The translations under genes were made by a program, and so were the position numbers. From Micromonospora siamensis (GTDB taxonomy: Bacteria > Actinomycetota > Actinomycetes > Mycobacteriales > Micromonosporaceae): a stretch of 64,000 bases of DNA. Of the stretch, positions 19,665 to 34,600 are shown in pieces. The stretch lies in assembly GCF_900090305.1 (NCBI RefSeq), contig NZ_LT607751.1, forward strand, positions 1 through 64,000, given 5' to 3'. The stretch's first letter is position 1; the number at the start of each line of letters is the position of its first letter. Under the pieces are notes generated by a model. It was not told where the DNA came from. It did no database searches and saw nothing but the letters and a program-made list of their open reading frames with translations.

Positions 19665-21056
19665 CTACCGGACTTCCTGGCCGTCGCTGACCTGGTCGGT
19701 GCCGCGTACCACCACCCGGTCGCCGGGCTGCACCCCGCTCACGATCTGCACCAGGTCCTGCCCCTGCACCCCGACGGTGACGGCGGCCCGGTCGGCGCGG
19801 CCGTCGCGGACCACCCAGACCGAATCGCGGCCGTCGGCGGAGAAGACCGCCGAGGCGGGCACGGTGACCGCGTCGGCGGCCTCGCGTACCCGGAGGTGGA
19901 CCAGGGCGTTCATGCCGGGTCGGGGCGCCGGCGCGGGCTGGCCCTCGCCCTGCTGGCCGCGCTCCAGCGACAGCCGCACCCGGTAGGTCACCCCGCCCCG
20001 GGCCGAGGTGGTCGGCAGGACGTCGACCGAGCCGACCAGCGCCCGGTACGTCGCGCCGGGCACCGCGTCCAGTTCCGCCGTGGCGGTCACGCCGGCCCGG
20101 ACCAGCAGCACGTCGGTCTCGTCGACCTCGGCGAGCAGGCCCAGCTCAGCGACGTCCACCACGGTCAGCACCGGCGTACCGGCGGTGACCCGGCCACCGA
20201 CCGGGATCGCGCCGTCCACGCCGGCCGGCGGGCCGGGCTGGGCGGGGGCGAGCGCCGACGGGTCGATCCCGGCCGCCGCGCTGCCCCCGGCCGCGCCGAG
20301 CAGCCCGGCGAGGTCGGCGGCGGAGGCGCCACCCGCGGCGGTGCCGCCGGGCTGGACGACCCCGCCGATCGGCGCCCGCAGGGTCAGCGCGTCGACGGTC
20401 GCCTTCGCCAGCTCGTACGCCTGGCGGGCCTGGAGCTGCTGCGCGCTGGCCAGCGCGTCGACGGCCGAGTTGAGGTTGCGTACGCCCCGCTGCACCGCCC
20501 GGACCGCCTCGTCGGCGGTACGCGCGGCCGACTCGTACTGCTGCTGCGCGGAACGCACCTGGAGCAGTAGCGCGTCGCGCAGTTGCGGGTCACTGATCTT
20601 GCTGGCGGCGGTGCGCGCGGCCTCGTACGCCTGGGCGGCGGCCTTGTCGGTGCCTCGGCGCCGGCTGGTGAGCCCGCCGCCACCGGCGCCGCCGGCCTGG
20701 TTCGCGGCGTCCAGCGCCTCGGTGGCCTGGCGCAGCCGCTCCTGGGCCGACGGGGAGCCGACCACGGCGAGCACCTGACCCTTGCGGACCCGCTGTCCGG
20801 GTTGGACGCGGAGGCTGGCCAGGGTGCCGTCGGCGGGGGCGGTGAGGGTGGCGGCGGCCCGGGCGGTGACGGTCGCCGGGGCGTCGATCACCTCGGCGAC
20901 CGGGGCCCGGGCCACCTGGGCCAGGGCGAGCGGGGACTTCTCGTCGCCGCAGGAGGCGGCGGTGGTGCCGGTGACGGCGACGACGGCGAGCAGGGCGGTG
21001 AGCAGGCGGGGCCGCGTGGCTGCGCGCAGCCGCGGCGAGAGGGTGCGGCGCACCAC
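19665..21056 (-). CDS. Lipoprotein periplasmic-adaptor (HlyD/MacA-like) of the ABC exporter
   Basis: The 463-residue protein has a signal segment LLTALLAVVAVTGTTAASC with a lipobox-like AASC, so it is probably a membrane-anchored lipoprotein. A lipoyl/barrel half-motif follows (LTAPADGTLASLRVQPGQRVRKGQ), then an alpha-helical hairpin rich in Ala/Gln. The second half returns to a barrel (VVDVAELGLLAEVDETD) and a membrane-proximal domain. It heads the exporter operon. A decayed partial copy of this gene lies at 26685-27234, on the other side of the first giant surface-protein gene. Confidence 0.9.
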   Translation of the reverse strand: MVRRTLSPRLRAATRPRLLTALLAVVAVTGTTAASCGDEKSPLALAQVARAPVAEVIDAPATVTARAAATLTAPADGTLASLRVQPGQRVRKGQVLAVVGSPSAQERLRQATEALDAANQAGGAGGGGLTSRRRGTDKAAAQAYEAARTAASKISDPQLRDALLLQVRSAQQQYESAARTADEAVRAVQRGVRNLNSAVDALASAQQLQARQAYELAKATVDALTLRAPIGGVVQPGGTAAGGASAADLAGLLGAAGGSAAAGIDPSALAPAQPGPPAGVDGAIPVGGRVTAGTPVLTVVDVAELGLLAEVDETDVLLVRAGVTATAELDAVPGATYRALVGSVDVLPTTSARGGVTYRVRLSLERGQQGEGQPAPAPRPGMNALVHLRVREAADAVTVPASAVFSADGRDSVWVVRDGRADRAAVTVGVQGQDLVQIVSGVQPGDRVVVRGTDQVSDGQEVR

Positions 21057-21062
21057 TCCAAT

Positions 21063-21087
21063 CTAGCCACTCTCGAATGTGCCGGCC
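21063..21087. repeat. 25-bp perfect direct repeat, copy 1 (pair at 28133)
   Basis: Twenty-five bases just upstream of the intact adaptor gene recur identically at 28133-28157, just beyond the remnant of the duplicated adaptor gene. The repeat begins CTAGCCACTCTCG. It is the preserved upstream flank of the adaptor gene in both copies and marks one edge of the tandem duplication. Sequence diverges at once on the far side. Confidence 0.85.
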
Positions 21088-21224
21088 TTCGCGAACCTGC
21101 CCGAGCGCGGACCACGCGATTGCCCGGTTAGAGCGAACGGTCGCATTCAGCGGCGACACGCCAGCAGCCGGCGGCCTTCCGGTACTCCAAGGCGGGAGAC
21201 ACCAAAGATTGACCACCGCCACCA

Positions 21225-21430
21225 TGCCAGCCGGCGTCACGAACCGCGTCGGCAACGGCTTCACACCCTTGACTGACGGCCCCGCGTCACCTGCGGCGGA
21301 CCCGCCATGCCCGGCTCGCCACCGCCGGTGCACCCGTCAAAGACTCTGTGAACAGTGCCGACGCCGCGACGACCGCTACCACACGTCTGGACCGAGTCCA
21401 CAACCATGGACCCCGTACTCGGCCATCAGA
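21225..21430 (-). pseudogene. Relic of the 5' end of a second RHS gene
   Basis: Minus-strand translation in two frames recovers a signal-peptide-like stretch (RRVVAVVAASALFTESLTG) and then PSVKGVKPLPTRFVTPAG. The latter matches RSVKGVKPLPTRFITPPD near the N-terminus of the intact RHS protein (positions 34900-34990). A frameshift separates the two pieces. No RHS sequence remains further downstream. It lies divergent to a giant secreted-protein gene exactly as the intact RHS gene does, so it is the stump of a duplicated RHS gene. Confidence 0.72.
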
Positions 21431-21523
21431 ACCCTCATCATTGCGGACAAAACAAAAGGCACGCAGAGTGACAGAACACGCGCCCTGTGACGGGAAAGAC
21501 CTCTCATGTCGACGGGGATCCAA

Positions 21524-21554
21524 GGTAACGAGCAGGTAACGATCGACCGTAACG
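21524..21554 (+). promoter_or_regulatory. Direct repeats GGTAACG upstream of giant secreted protein 1
   Basis: GGTAACG occurs at 21524-21530 and 21535-21541 (11-bp period), with a third, CGTAACG, at 21548-21554. The same arrangement (GGTCACG then GGTAACG, 11 bp apart) occurs at 35234-35251 upstream of the second paralogue. This suggests a tandem-site regulator. The 11-nt format recalls PHO-box units, but the core differs. Confidence 0.4.
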
Positions 21555-21623
21555 GATTTAACCGTTCACTCCATACCGGTCCACAACGGGCAGCGGCGGG
21601 ACTCAAGCGATGTTCCACGATGA

Positions 21624-26339
<4,716 letters not shown>

Positions 26340-26387
26340 CCCGCACGTCGCAATCGTCCCCCGCGCGCCCTCTAGGCCGTAGGGCAA

Positions 26388-26428
26388 GGGGCGGGTCGGA
26401 GCCTGTGGTCAGGGCTCGGACCCGCCCC
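26388..26428 (+). terminator. Hairpin terminator after giant secreted protein 1
   Basis: GGGGCGGGTC (26388-26397) pairs with GACCCGCCCC (26419-26428). An inner GAGCC/GGGCTC pairing extends the stem. There is no T-run. Confidence 0.6.
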
Positions 26429-26684
26429 GTACGTGCGGGAGCGGCGCCGTGACACGTGGAAACCATCGGGACCGAACCCGGCACCGGGCCAGGACCTACC
26501 GGGGCCAGTCGACCGACTGCGGGAAGGCCCCGACGGGGCGCCGGCAGGCGTCCGGGACCCGGCCGGGCTCAACCGGTCACGGCGCGGACATAGCCGACGC
26601 ACTCGTCGTGCACCACCGATCACCGCTCCCCGAACACCCGGTCGGTGGCCTCGTCCATCGACCGGCACTCGTGCAGCACTGCCC
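26429..26684. other. Unassigned spacer before the adaptor relic
   Basis: This is 256 bp of GC-rich sequence between the terminator of giant protein 1 and the start of similarity to the adaptor gene. Its open frames carry no recognisable protein. It may be degraded remnant of the duplicated exporter locus. Confidence 0.4.
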
Positions 26685-27234
26685 GGACCACCCCGCCGAT
26701 CGGCGCCCGCAGGGTCAGCGCGTCGACGGTCGCCTTCGCCAGCTCGTACGCCTGCCGGGCCTGGATCTGCTGCGCGCTGGCCAGCGCGTCGACGGCCGAG
26801 TTGAGGTTGCGCACACCGCGCTGCACCGCGCGTACCGCCTTGTCGGCGGTGCGTGCGGCCTCGTACGCCTGGGCGGCGGCCCTGTCGGTGCCCCGGGCGC
26901 CGGCTGGTGAGCCCGCCGCCACCGGCGCCGCCGGCCTGGTTCGCGGCGTCCAGCGCCTCGGTGGCCTGGCGCAGCCGCTCCTGGGCCGACGGGGAACCGA
27001 CCACGGCGAGCAGCTGGCCCTTGCGGACCCGCTGTCCGGGCTGGACGCGCAGGCTGACCAGGGTGCCGTCGGCCGGGGCGGTGGGCGTGGCGGCGGCCCG
27101 GGCGGTGACGGTCGCCGGGGCGTCGATCACCTCGGCGACCGGGGCCCGGGTGACCTCGGCCAGGGCCGAGCGGGGACTTCTCGTCGCCGCAGGAGGCGGC
27201 GGTGGAGCCGGTGACGGCGACGACGGCGAGCAGG
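26685..27234 (-). pseudogene. Truncated relic of the exporter adaptor (HlyD/MacA-like) gene
   Basis: The minus strand matches the adaptor gene segment 20354-20994 almost base for base. Differences are a 93-bp in-frame deletion between short repeats (GGCGGT at 20515 and near 20606), single-base insertions near 26900 and 27165 that break the frame, and missing 3' and extreme 5' ends. The upstream side is fused directly to an IS630-type transposase fragment. It is clearly non-functional and is a scar of the local tandem duplication. Confidence 0.9.
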
Positions 27235-28125
27235 TTCAACGAGCGGGGGTTCGACGCGCTGGACCCAAAATGGAGCGGGGGCGCACCGAGACGGATCGAT
27301 GAGCAGACCCGCGACTGGATCTGCGTCATCGCCCGGTGCGACCCCCCGATTCCTCGGCAAACCGTTCTCCTGCTGGTCCTTGGCCAAGCTGCGCGACTAC
27401 CTGATCGAGGCTGGCTACGTCACGACGATCAGCGTCGAGACCGTCCGGCGGATCCTGCACGAGCGCGAGGTGTCGTGGCAGGCCACCAAGACCTGGAAGG
27501 CCAGCACGGACCCTGACTTCACGTCGAAGATGCGCCGGATCCTGGAACTCTACGACCACCCGCCCGCGAACGGCCGGGTCATCTGCGCCGACGAGTTCGG
27601 GCCGCTGAACCTGCAACCCCGCCCCGGCCGGGCCTGGCGTCCGCAGGGCCAACCAGTTCGTCTGCGGGCCACCTACACCCGCGACCCGGGCGTCCGGCAC
27701 ATGATCGCCGCCCTCGACCTGGCCACCGGGAAGCTGCATTACCGCATCCGTGACCGCAAACGCTGGCGGGAGTTCTTGGCCTTCCTCAAGAGCCTGCGCC
27801 GCCGCTGGCCCGATCAGCGCCTCTACCTGATCCTGGACAACTTCTCCCCGCACAAGCACCCCGAGGTCCGCGCCCTGGTGCGCCGCCAACGAGGTGGAGC
27901 TGGTGTTCCTACCGACCTAAGCATCCTAGGCTGAACTGGATCGAGGCGGAGTTCGCTGCCCTGCGCTACTTCACCCTCAACGGCACCGACCACCGCAGCC
28001 ACACCGAGCAGGACGCCGCCATCGGCAACTACATCCGCTGGCGCAACCAGCGCGCCAAACCCAAAACCCGATTCGCCGCCGGCTCCAAGATCCGCCACCC
28101 GGATTATCCGTTCGAGGCTGCATGA
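27235..28125 (+). pseudogene. Decayed IS630-family transposase
   Basis: Translation gives FNERGFDALDPKWSGG, then (after a +1 shift near 27345) FLGKPFSCWSLAKLRDYL, the DDE-type blocks VICADEFGPLNLQPRPGR and LYLILDNFSPHKHPEVR, and the final LNWIEAEFAALRYF with an out-of-frame stop and an extra base near 27915-27935. The N-terminal HTH is missing, because the fragment starts exactly at the junction with the adaptor relic. The C-terminus (SKIRHPDYPFEAA) is complete. No inverted repeats are recognisable. It is a dead IS remnant. Confidence 0.85.
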
Positions 28126-28132
28126 CAAGGCA

Positions 28133-28157
28133 CTAGCCACTCTCGAATGTGCCGGCC
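28133..28157. repeat. 25-bp perfect direct repeat, copy 2 (pair at 21063)
   Basis: This copy is identical to 21063-21087. Here it lies directly after the IS630 remnant, which has replaced the ~70 bp that originally joined it to the adaptor gene. Beyond it begins the candidate immunity gene's 3' flank. Confidence 0.85.
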
Positions 28158-28206
28158 CTCCCCCGCCGGCTACATCGCCAGCCCGCTCACCTCCTCGACG
28201 GCCGAC

Positions 28207-28605
28207 TCAGCAACCAGTGATCTTTCGATACTCGATGTACTCGTCTTCGGTGTCCGTGGCAGCGCGGAGACTGAGCTTCCCATTCAGACTCCTTCGGGTC
28301 CGCACCTCCAGGCTCGTGCGGTCCTCACGGAAGCGCAGCATCAGCACCCCTTCGAGCGAAGCACCCTGCGCGAACTCCCAGCCGCCGCTGCCCGATCTCG
28401 CCGAGTCACCGAACGGAACGTCTCTGGCGTCGAAGGTACCGCTGGACTGGATATTTATATTGCTGCCGGCCGAAGCCTTCCAGGTGCCACACAACGAGCT
28501 GGAACTGACAGGAGGGAAGAGGAAGTGCCCCACGCCCGCCCAACCACAACACAGGACGACCATGAGACAGCAGGCGCCAATCACGTAGGGCAACTTCCTC
28601 GACAC
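28207..28605 (-). CDS. Small membrane-anchored protein, candidate immunity protein for the RHS toxin
   Basis: The 132-residue protein has one N-terminal transmembrane or signal-anchor segment (LPYVIGACCLMVVLCCGWAGV). An extracytoplasmic beta-rich domain follows with a lipocalin-like opening, SSLCGTWKASAGSNINIQSS, then GGWEFAQGASLEGVLMLRF and EYIEYRKI. The GTG start is preceded by AGGAGAGG with good spacing. The gene lies 34 bp downstream of the RHS gene on the same strand, the standard position of an immunity gene for a polymorphic toxin. It is less GC-rich than the flanks, consistent with transfer together with the toxin tip. The function is inferred from position only. Confidence 0.65.
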   Translation of the reverse strand: MSRKLPYVIGACCLMVVLCCGWAGVGHFLFPPVSSSSLCGTWKASAGSNINIQSSGTFDARDVPFGDSARSGSGGWEFAQGASLEGVLMLRFREDRTSLEVRTRRSLNGKLSLRAATDTEDEYIEYRKITGC

Positions 28606-28639
28606 CAGGTTGACCTCTCCTAGCTAACGGGCTCGACGG

Positions 28640-31600
28640 TCAGCATCCACCGTTGCCCGAAATGGCATTCCTGCAGATCGGGCCCGGATGCGGCAGTGAG
28701 CCGATCTTGATTCTGACGTTCAGGGTAACGGTCTGCGACTGGGTGGGGAACCTGCCCTCGAACCTGCGCTGGACTGGCTCACCCACAAGGCGGTCGTATC
28801 CCGGAAGGTAGCCCGCCCCAGGAATACGAGTTCCGGACTTCACCGTCGTCTTGTTCTTCAGGACAAGCTTCACGGCCACGGTGCCGTCATTCGAGTCATC
28901 GGTCACCTCCCAGTTGACCGAGTAGGAGCCCATGAAAGTGACCTCCAGATTGTCTGCAGGCTCCCGATTGAGGTAGGCCCACACGTTCTTCGGGTCATGC
29001 TTCGCCGCGTACCAGAACTCGTCCCAGGCGCCCAGGCTCTTTCGCATCTGGCCATCGCGCTGACCGAGCACCACCTCGTTGGCAATCTGATATTCAGCCT
29101 TACGCAGGTACGGATCCTTCCGCATCTGCTCGGCGAAGTAGTCGCCGTCCTGGAACTTGTAGCTGCCGCCAGTCCCACCGAGGAACAAGTCAGCCAACTG
29201 GGTTGCGTTGGTGCGGTTCACGCTACGCAGCTTGTGCTTGTGGGTCTGTCGACGAGAGGCAGTTGACGAACGGTGATGCTTCCGCCCCCAGTCCTTGTTT
29301 TTCTTGGTGCCGCAGCCGCCGGGGCAGCCGCCGGCGCCTCGGCCGTCGCCCTTCTTCAGGGGTCGCGGATCGTAGCCGTAGCAGTCGAAGTGGCGGCAGT
29401 CCTCGGGGATCAGGCCGGTGGGATCGCTGCTAGTGACCGGGGTGTTGTTGGCGTACGCATAGGCGCTCCACTGTTGTGGGTCGCCGGCGTCGATCACTGG
29501 ATCCACCGAAGCGAACTTGCCGATGGCCGGGTCGTAGGCGCGGGCGCCGACGACGGTCAGGCCGGTGGGGCTGGTCGGTTTGTTGAGGAAGCCGCGGTTG
29601 TCGGGTGGGGTGATGGTGGCGCCGCGTGGTCCTCCGTAGGGGGTGTATTGCCGCCAGGTGGGGTTCTGGGCGGTGTTGTCGAGGTAGAGCGTTGGGGTGC
29701 CCTGGTTGTCGGCGAGGGCGAAGGTGTAGGCGGTGCCGGTGCCGGAGCGGATGCAGGTGCCGCCGCCGGGCAGGTCGTAGTAGCGGTCACCGTCGATGAC
29801 GGTGGTGGTGGTGTTGAGGGTGAGTTGTTGTCCGGGAAGGTAGAGGGTGTTCTTACCCGGTTCCTTCTGGAGGAACAGGTTGCCGTCGGCGTCGTAGATG
29901 AAGGTGTTGGTGCCGCTGGTGCCGCCGGTGACGTCGGTGAGTTTCCCGGCGTCGTCCCAGGTCAGGGTCTGGTTGCCCTGGGCGGCGTTACGGCCGGAGG
30001 TGTTGCCGGCGGCGTCGTAGGTGTAGGCGCCGGTGGCGGTGGTGGTGGTGCCGACCTTGGTGGTGGTGGAGGTCAGGGTGTGGGGCTTGGCCTGGCCGTT
30101 GCCGTTGTAGGTGTAGTCGGTGATCTTGTTCGCGGCGGCGCCGAGGCCGTGGTCGGTCTGCTGGGTGCGGTTGCCGATGACGTCGATGGACCAGCTGGTC
30201 CAGTAGGCGCTACCGGCGCCGATGCTGTTGCCGACCATGCTCTTGTTGGCGTCGGTGGGGGTGGTGGTGCAGTTGTCGGTGGCCGTCCACGCCTCGGTGA
30301 GGCGGGCGAGACCGTCGTAGCCGTAGCACTGGGTCTCCGCCGGTGTGGTGGCCCCGTACCGCTTGCTGATCTTCCGGGTGACGTTCCCGGCCAGGTCGTA
30401 CTGGTACTGCTGCTCGTCGACCATGGTCGGGGTCGTGGTGGAGCGGGTGATCAGCTGATTGGTCAACCGGCCGTTGTGGATGTCGTAGGTGTTGGTGACG
30501 TACGCGGCGCTGCTGACGCTACCGATGGTCTGCTGGTTCACCCGGCCCCACGCGTCGTAGGTGACACCACTGCTGTAGGCGTTCGCCCCCGCCAGGGTGG
30601 TCGGCAGGTCCAGCACCCCGGAGTAGCCGTGCAACACCGTCTCCGACGCCAGGCTGCCCTTGGCCGGATACGTGTCGGTCAACGGCAACCCCAACACCGA
30701 GGTGTAGGTGTGCCCGAACACATACGACCCACCCAGACTCCCCTCGGTCGCCGGAATCGTCACCGTCACACCCAGCGAGTTACCGAAGACATCGAACGCC
30801 TTCTGCTGCGTCGTGAACGCCTGACCACCCCGGTACGCGACCGTCGTGGTCAGCTCACCCACGGGGTTCGTCACCCCGGCCACCGCGTTGCTGTTGTCAT
30901 ACACCCACGCCGCCCGCTGATTCGCCGCCGACTGACCAGCCACCGTCGAGGCGAACTCCCCGATCTTGCGGTCCAACGCGTCATACGTGTAGGACAGGGT
31001 CCTGCCCCGACCATCGGTGGTCTGCACCAGGTTGCCATTGGCGTCGTACACCATCGAACTGCTGCCAGCGTCCGGGTCCGACTTACCCACCACCTGACCC
31101 AACAGGTTGTACGTCGACGTCCACACATTGTTCTTGCCATCAGTCAGGGTCGCCTGGTTGCCGTGGGCGTCGTACCCGTACTTACTCACCACAGCGGTAC
31201 CACCGGAGACCGTGAACGTTCCGGTAAAGGTGTCCGCCGGCGTGGTCACCGTCGGTCGCACCGAGTACTCCTGCAGCTCGATGTCCTGATCGAGCACATC
31301 GAGCACCTTCGTGGTGACGATGCCACCGGCAGGCGGAACGACGGTGCTCCGGTCGCCGCCGTACACCGTGGTGGTCTTGGAGACGGTCACGCCGTTCTTC
31401 GCCGCCTCCACGATCACCGCACGGCCGAGACCGTCATAGGTGGTGAACGTCTGGTTCGGGACCTGCTTACCCAGATCAGTCGCCGACACTGGAGTGGAAA
31501 CCGTCGGCGTCGTCGCATCGTCCCACCACCCGTTGTACGACGCCCGCGTCCAACCGCGCGTGTCATAGAACGTGTCGGTGATCAGTCGGCCGCCCTGCGG

Positions 31601-34600
31601 GGTGACCGACTGCGTTTGCCGGCTACGCAGCAACGCATCGTACAGCGTGACAGACGTCTGGTAGCCGTTGGAGTTGTTCAGCTTCTCCGTGGTGACCGCG
31701 CTGACCCCGGTCTTCGAGATGGTGTACGTGAACTTCTGGTTCGCCGGACTGGTGGTGGCTCGGTTGTTCATCCAGACAGCAGTGCTGCGGCCCAGAGCGT
31801 CGTACTGCTCCCGCTTGACGACCGAGTTGGCGTCGGTCGTGACGAGCGGCATACCACGCCTAGGATTTAGCGCTACCGTCACTACCTGAGACAGCGCATT
31901 CGTGGTGGCGGTCCCTGTCACGAGGTTAACGCCGTTCGAGGTGTAGGCCATCTTGGTCAGGCCGCCCCGGCCGTCGTAGGAATCAGTGACCCGACCGACG
32001 GAGTCGTAGAGAGACCTCTTGTCGGTCTGCCAGACATATCCCGAGCTGTAGTCCTTAGCGGTCTGCTCCATAGTGACGTCGCCCTTGGTGGGGGCGGCGG
32101 CCTGCGGGAACGTGGTGGCGAAGGTGGTGTCGTCGTAGAAGTTCCGCTCGGCCTTGACGACCTGCGCGGGCCGGTTCACGGTTGCCGGCGCGGTCAGGGT
32201 GTTGAGGCTGCCCGGCACGGAGGCCGGGGTGCCCTGAGTGAAGCCGCCGCAGGCCACCGACACCGTTTCGGTCTGGCTGACCAGACCGACGAGGTTCTTA
32301 CCGGCGTTGACCGGCGCGTACGTATTGGTGGCGCATTCCGCATAGGCAGGGTCGAGTGGGACGGTGTAATTGTAGGTGTTCTTGAGCAGGCCGAAGGTGG
32401 CGCTGGTGGTGGTGGCGTCGTAGCTGTTCTCCGTCGCCGTGTACCGCCAGGTCGTGGTACCGCTGCTGGTGACCGCCTGCCGCGTGTACGTCTTGACCGG
32501 CGCCACCCACTGCGACGTCAACGCCGACAATCCGCTCCGTGCGCGGGTCGCCGTCGCGGCCGAAATCCAGTACGAGGTGATCGTGGAGGAATCGACCCGC
32601 CCTCCCTCGCCGAGGTAGTCGGTGGTCTCCAGTTCCTGCCCGGCCAACTCGTCGGCGTCCTCGTGGGTGCCGCCGGCGGAGTCGGTCAGGTTGACCACGG
32701 TGGTGTTGTTGTTCTTCGACATGCCCCGGTAGTAGGCGACCTCGGACTGCGTACGGCGATCGTTGACGCCGTCACCGGTGAAGGTCTGGACCTTGGCGTA
32801 GCCGCGGAACTGCCCGTAGGTGCGGTACTTGGCCTTGACCACCTCGTTGTCGTCGTAGTGCCACGCCGCGCCGCCGAGGTACTTGTAGCTGGTCGACAAT
32901 GCCGCCGCCCCGCCGGTCGGGTCGGTGGAGGTCACCCGGGTGACCGCCCACTTGTTGAACCAGTCCTTCGTCGGGTTCACATAGCCGTCCGGGGTCCAGA
33001 ACACCGGGTAACACGACTTCGTGTTCGTCGCCGGATCCGTGGTCACCGGCGCCGCACACGGCACCGGCAGCTCGTAGCTGGGCGAGATCACCGACCCGGT
33101 CTCCGTGGTGATCGTCGCGATCCGCTGCCGGTAGAAGTTCGGCAGACCACCGGTGACATCCACCCGGTTGGCCAACTTCACCCCGGTGAACGACACCGAC
33201 GGCAACGTGATCGCCGACGTCGACCCACCCGCGCTCGTGTCGTGCCCGGTGCGCGTCACCGACGACAACCACAACGTCGGCGACGTCCCATCCCCCGTGG
33301 CCGGCATCGTATGGGCCAGGGCGTACGAATCGACCTTCTCGTACGCCGAGGTGGCCGTGTTGTACTGCTGCGCCTCGATACCGGTCAGCCGCACCGTGGA
33401 GAAGAACGACGGACTGAAGTCGTCACAGTTCACCCCCGACGCGCAGACCAGGTCGAACGGCACATCCGGCCAGTTCGCCTTGTTCGCCGCGTTCAACGGC
33501 TGACACGTCCCCGACAGACACCGGTCCCCGGTGGTGAACACCACCCGGTTCGGCGGCGTCCCATACGCGTTACCATCGGTGAACCCGTAATCGATCCGCG
33601 ACAGATAACTGTCGCGCACGTACGACACATCCGTGGCACCCATGTTGCGGCCGTAGAAGTTCGTGTCCTGCTTGTAGTAGTACGACATCGCGTTACCGTG
33701 CGTGTCATACACGTAGTCCAGGTTCCACCGATACGCCATCGTGCACACCGACGACGAGAACCCCGCCGAGTTGTAACACGGATCCCCCGCATGCGGCGAG
33801 TACACCGGCACCGAGTCCACCGACTTCGTCTCCGCCTTGCCCGACACCCAACCCGGCAACCGGTTACGCCCGAACTCATACGTCGTGCCATCCCGAAGGA
33901 CGACCCGCCAGTAGTCGGTGTTGTAGGTCCCCGAACCGTTACCCGAGTTCGTCACCCGCGTGACAACCTCACCGTTGTCCGACTCCGGCTCCCACACCTT
34001 CTTCGTCGCGTCCCAGACGAGAGAAGTCGAGGAGCCGTTGAGAGACAACGTCAGGATCGGGCCGTCGTAACAGTTGTCGTAGGACTTCACCGGTGACGGA
34101 CTGCCACCCGGGTCGTCCCGGCAGGAGGCGAAACTCTGCTCGACGTACGAGCGCGGCGTGGACCAGCCGTCGCCGATCCAGGAGGACTGGGCGTTCGTCG
34201 AAGCCGTCTGGCCATCGACACTGCCCGAGTCGTAGGAGAGCGCCACCGTCGGCACCAGGTCCGACGCCGCCGGCGGCACCGTCACCGGATACGAATACGT
34301 GAACGAACCCGTGCTCTCCCCACCGGTCCACGAACCGGACGGCTTCAGATCCGTCGCCCCGTAGGTACCACCCGGGGCACCGCCCTCGGCGGCGGTCGCC
34401 GTGACCGCCAGCACAGTCATCGCGCTCGCCGCGAGCGTGCCACCTGCCTGCGAGGAGGCCATCGGCACCTCGGCCGACACCGTCCGCGCCGCCGGATCGT
34501 TCGTCGACGCCAACGGCGTCACGGTGCGGCAGGCGGCCAGCGACGGCGTGCTCACCGCACAGGCCGGCAGCTTCACCAACCGCAACCGCGACCCGTAGTT

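Noticed and set aside
29273..31870. 865-codon plus-strand frame opposite the RHS gene
   Set aside because: Extremely Gly/Val/Arg-rich translation arises from the antisense of YD-repeat codons. The minus strand carries the clear RHS protein.
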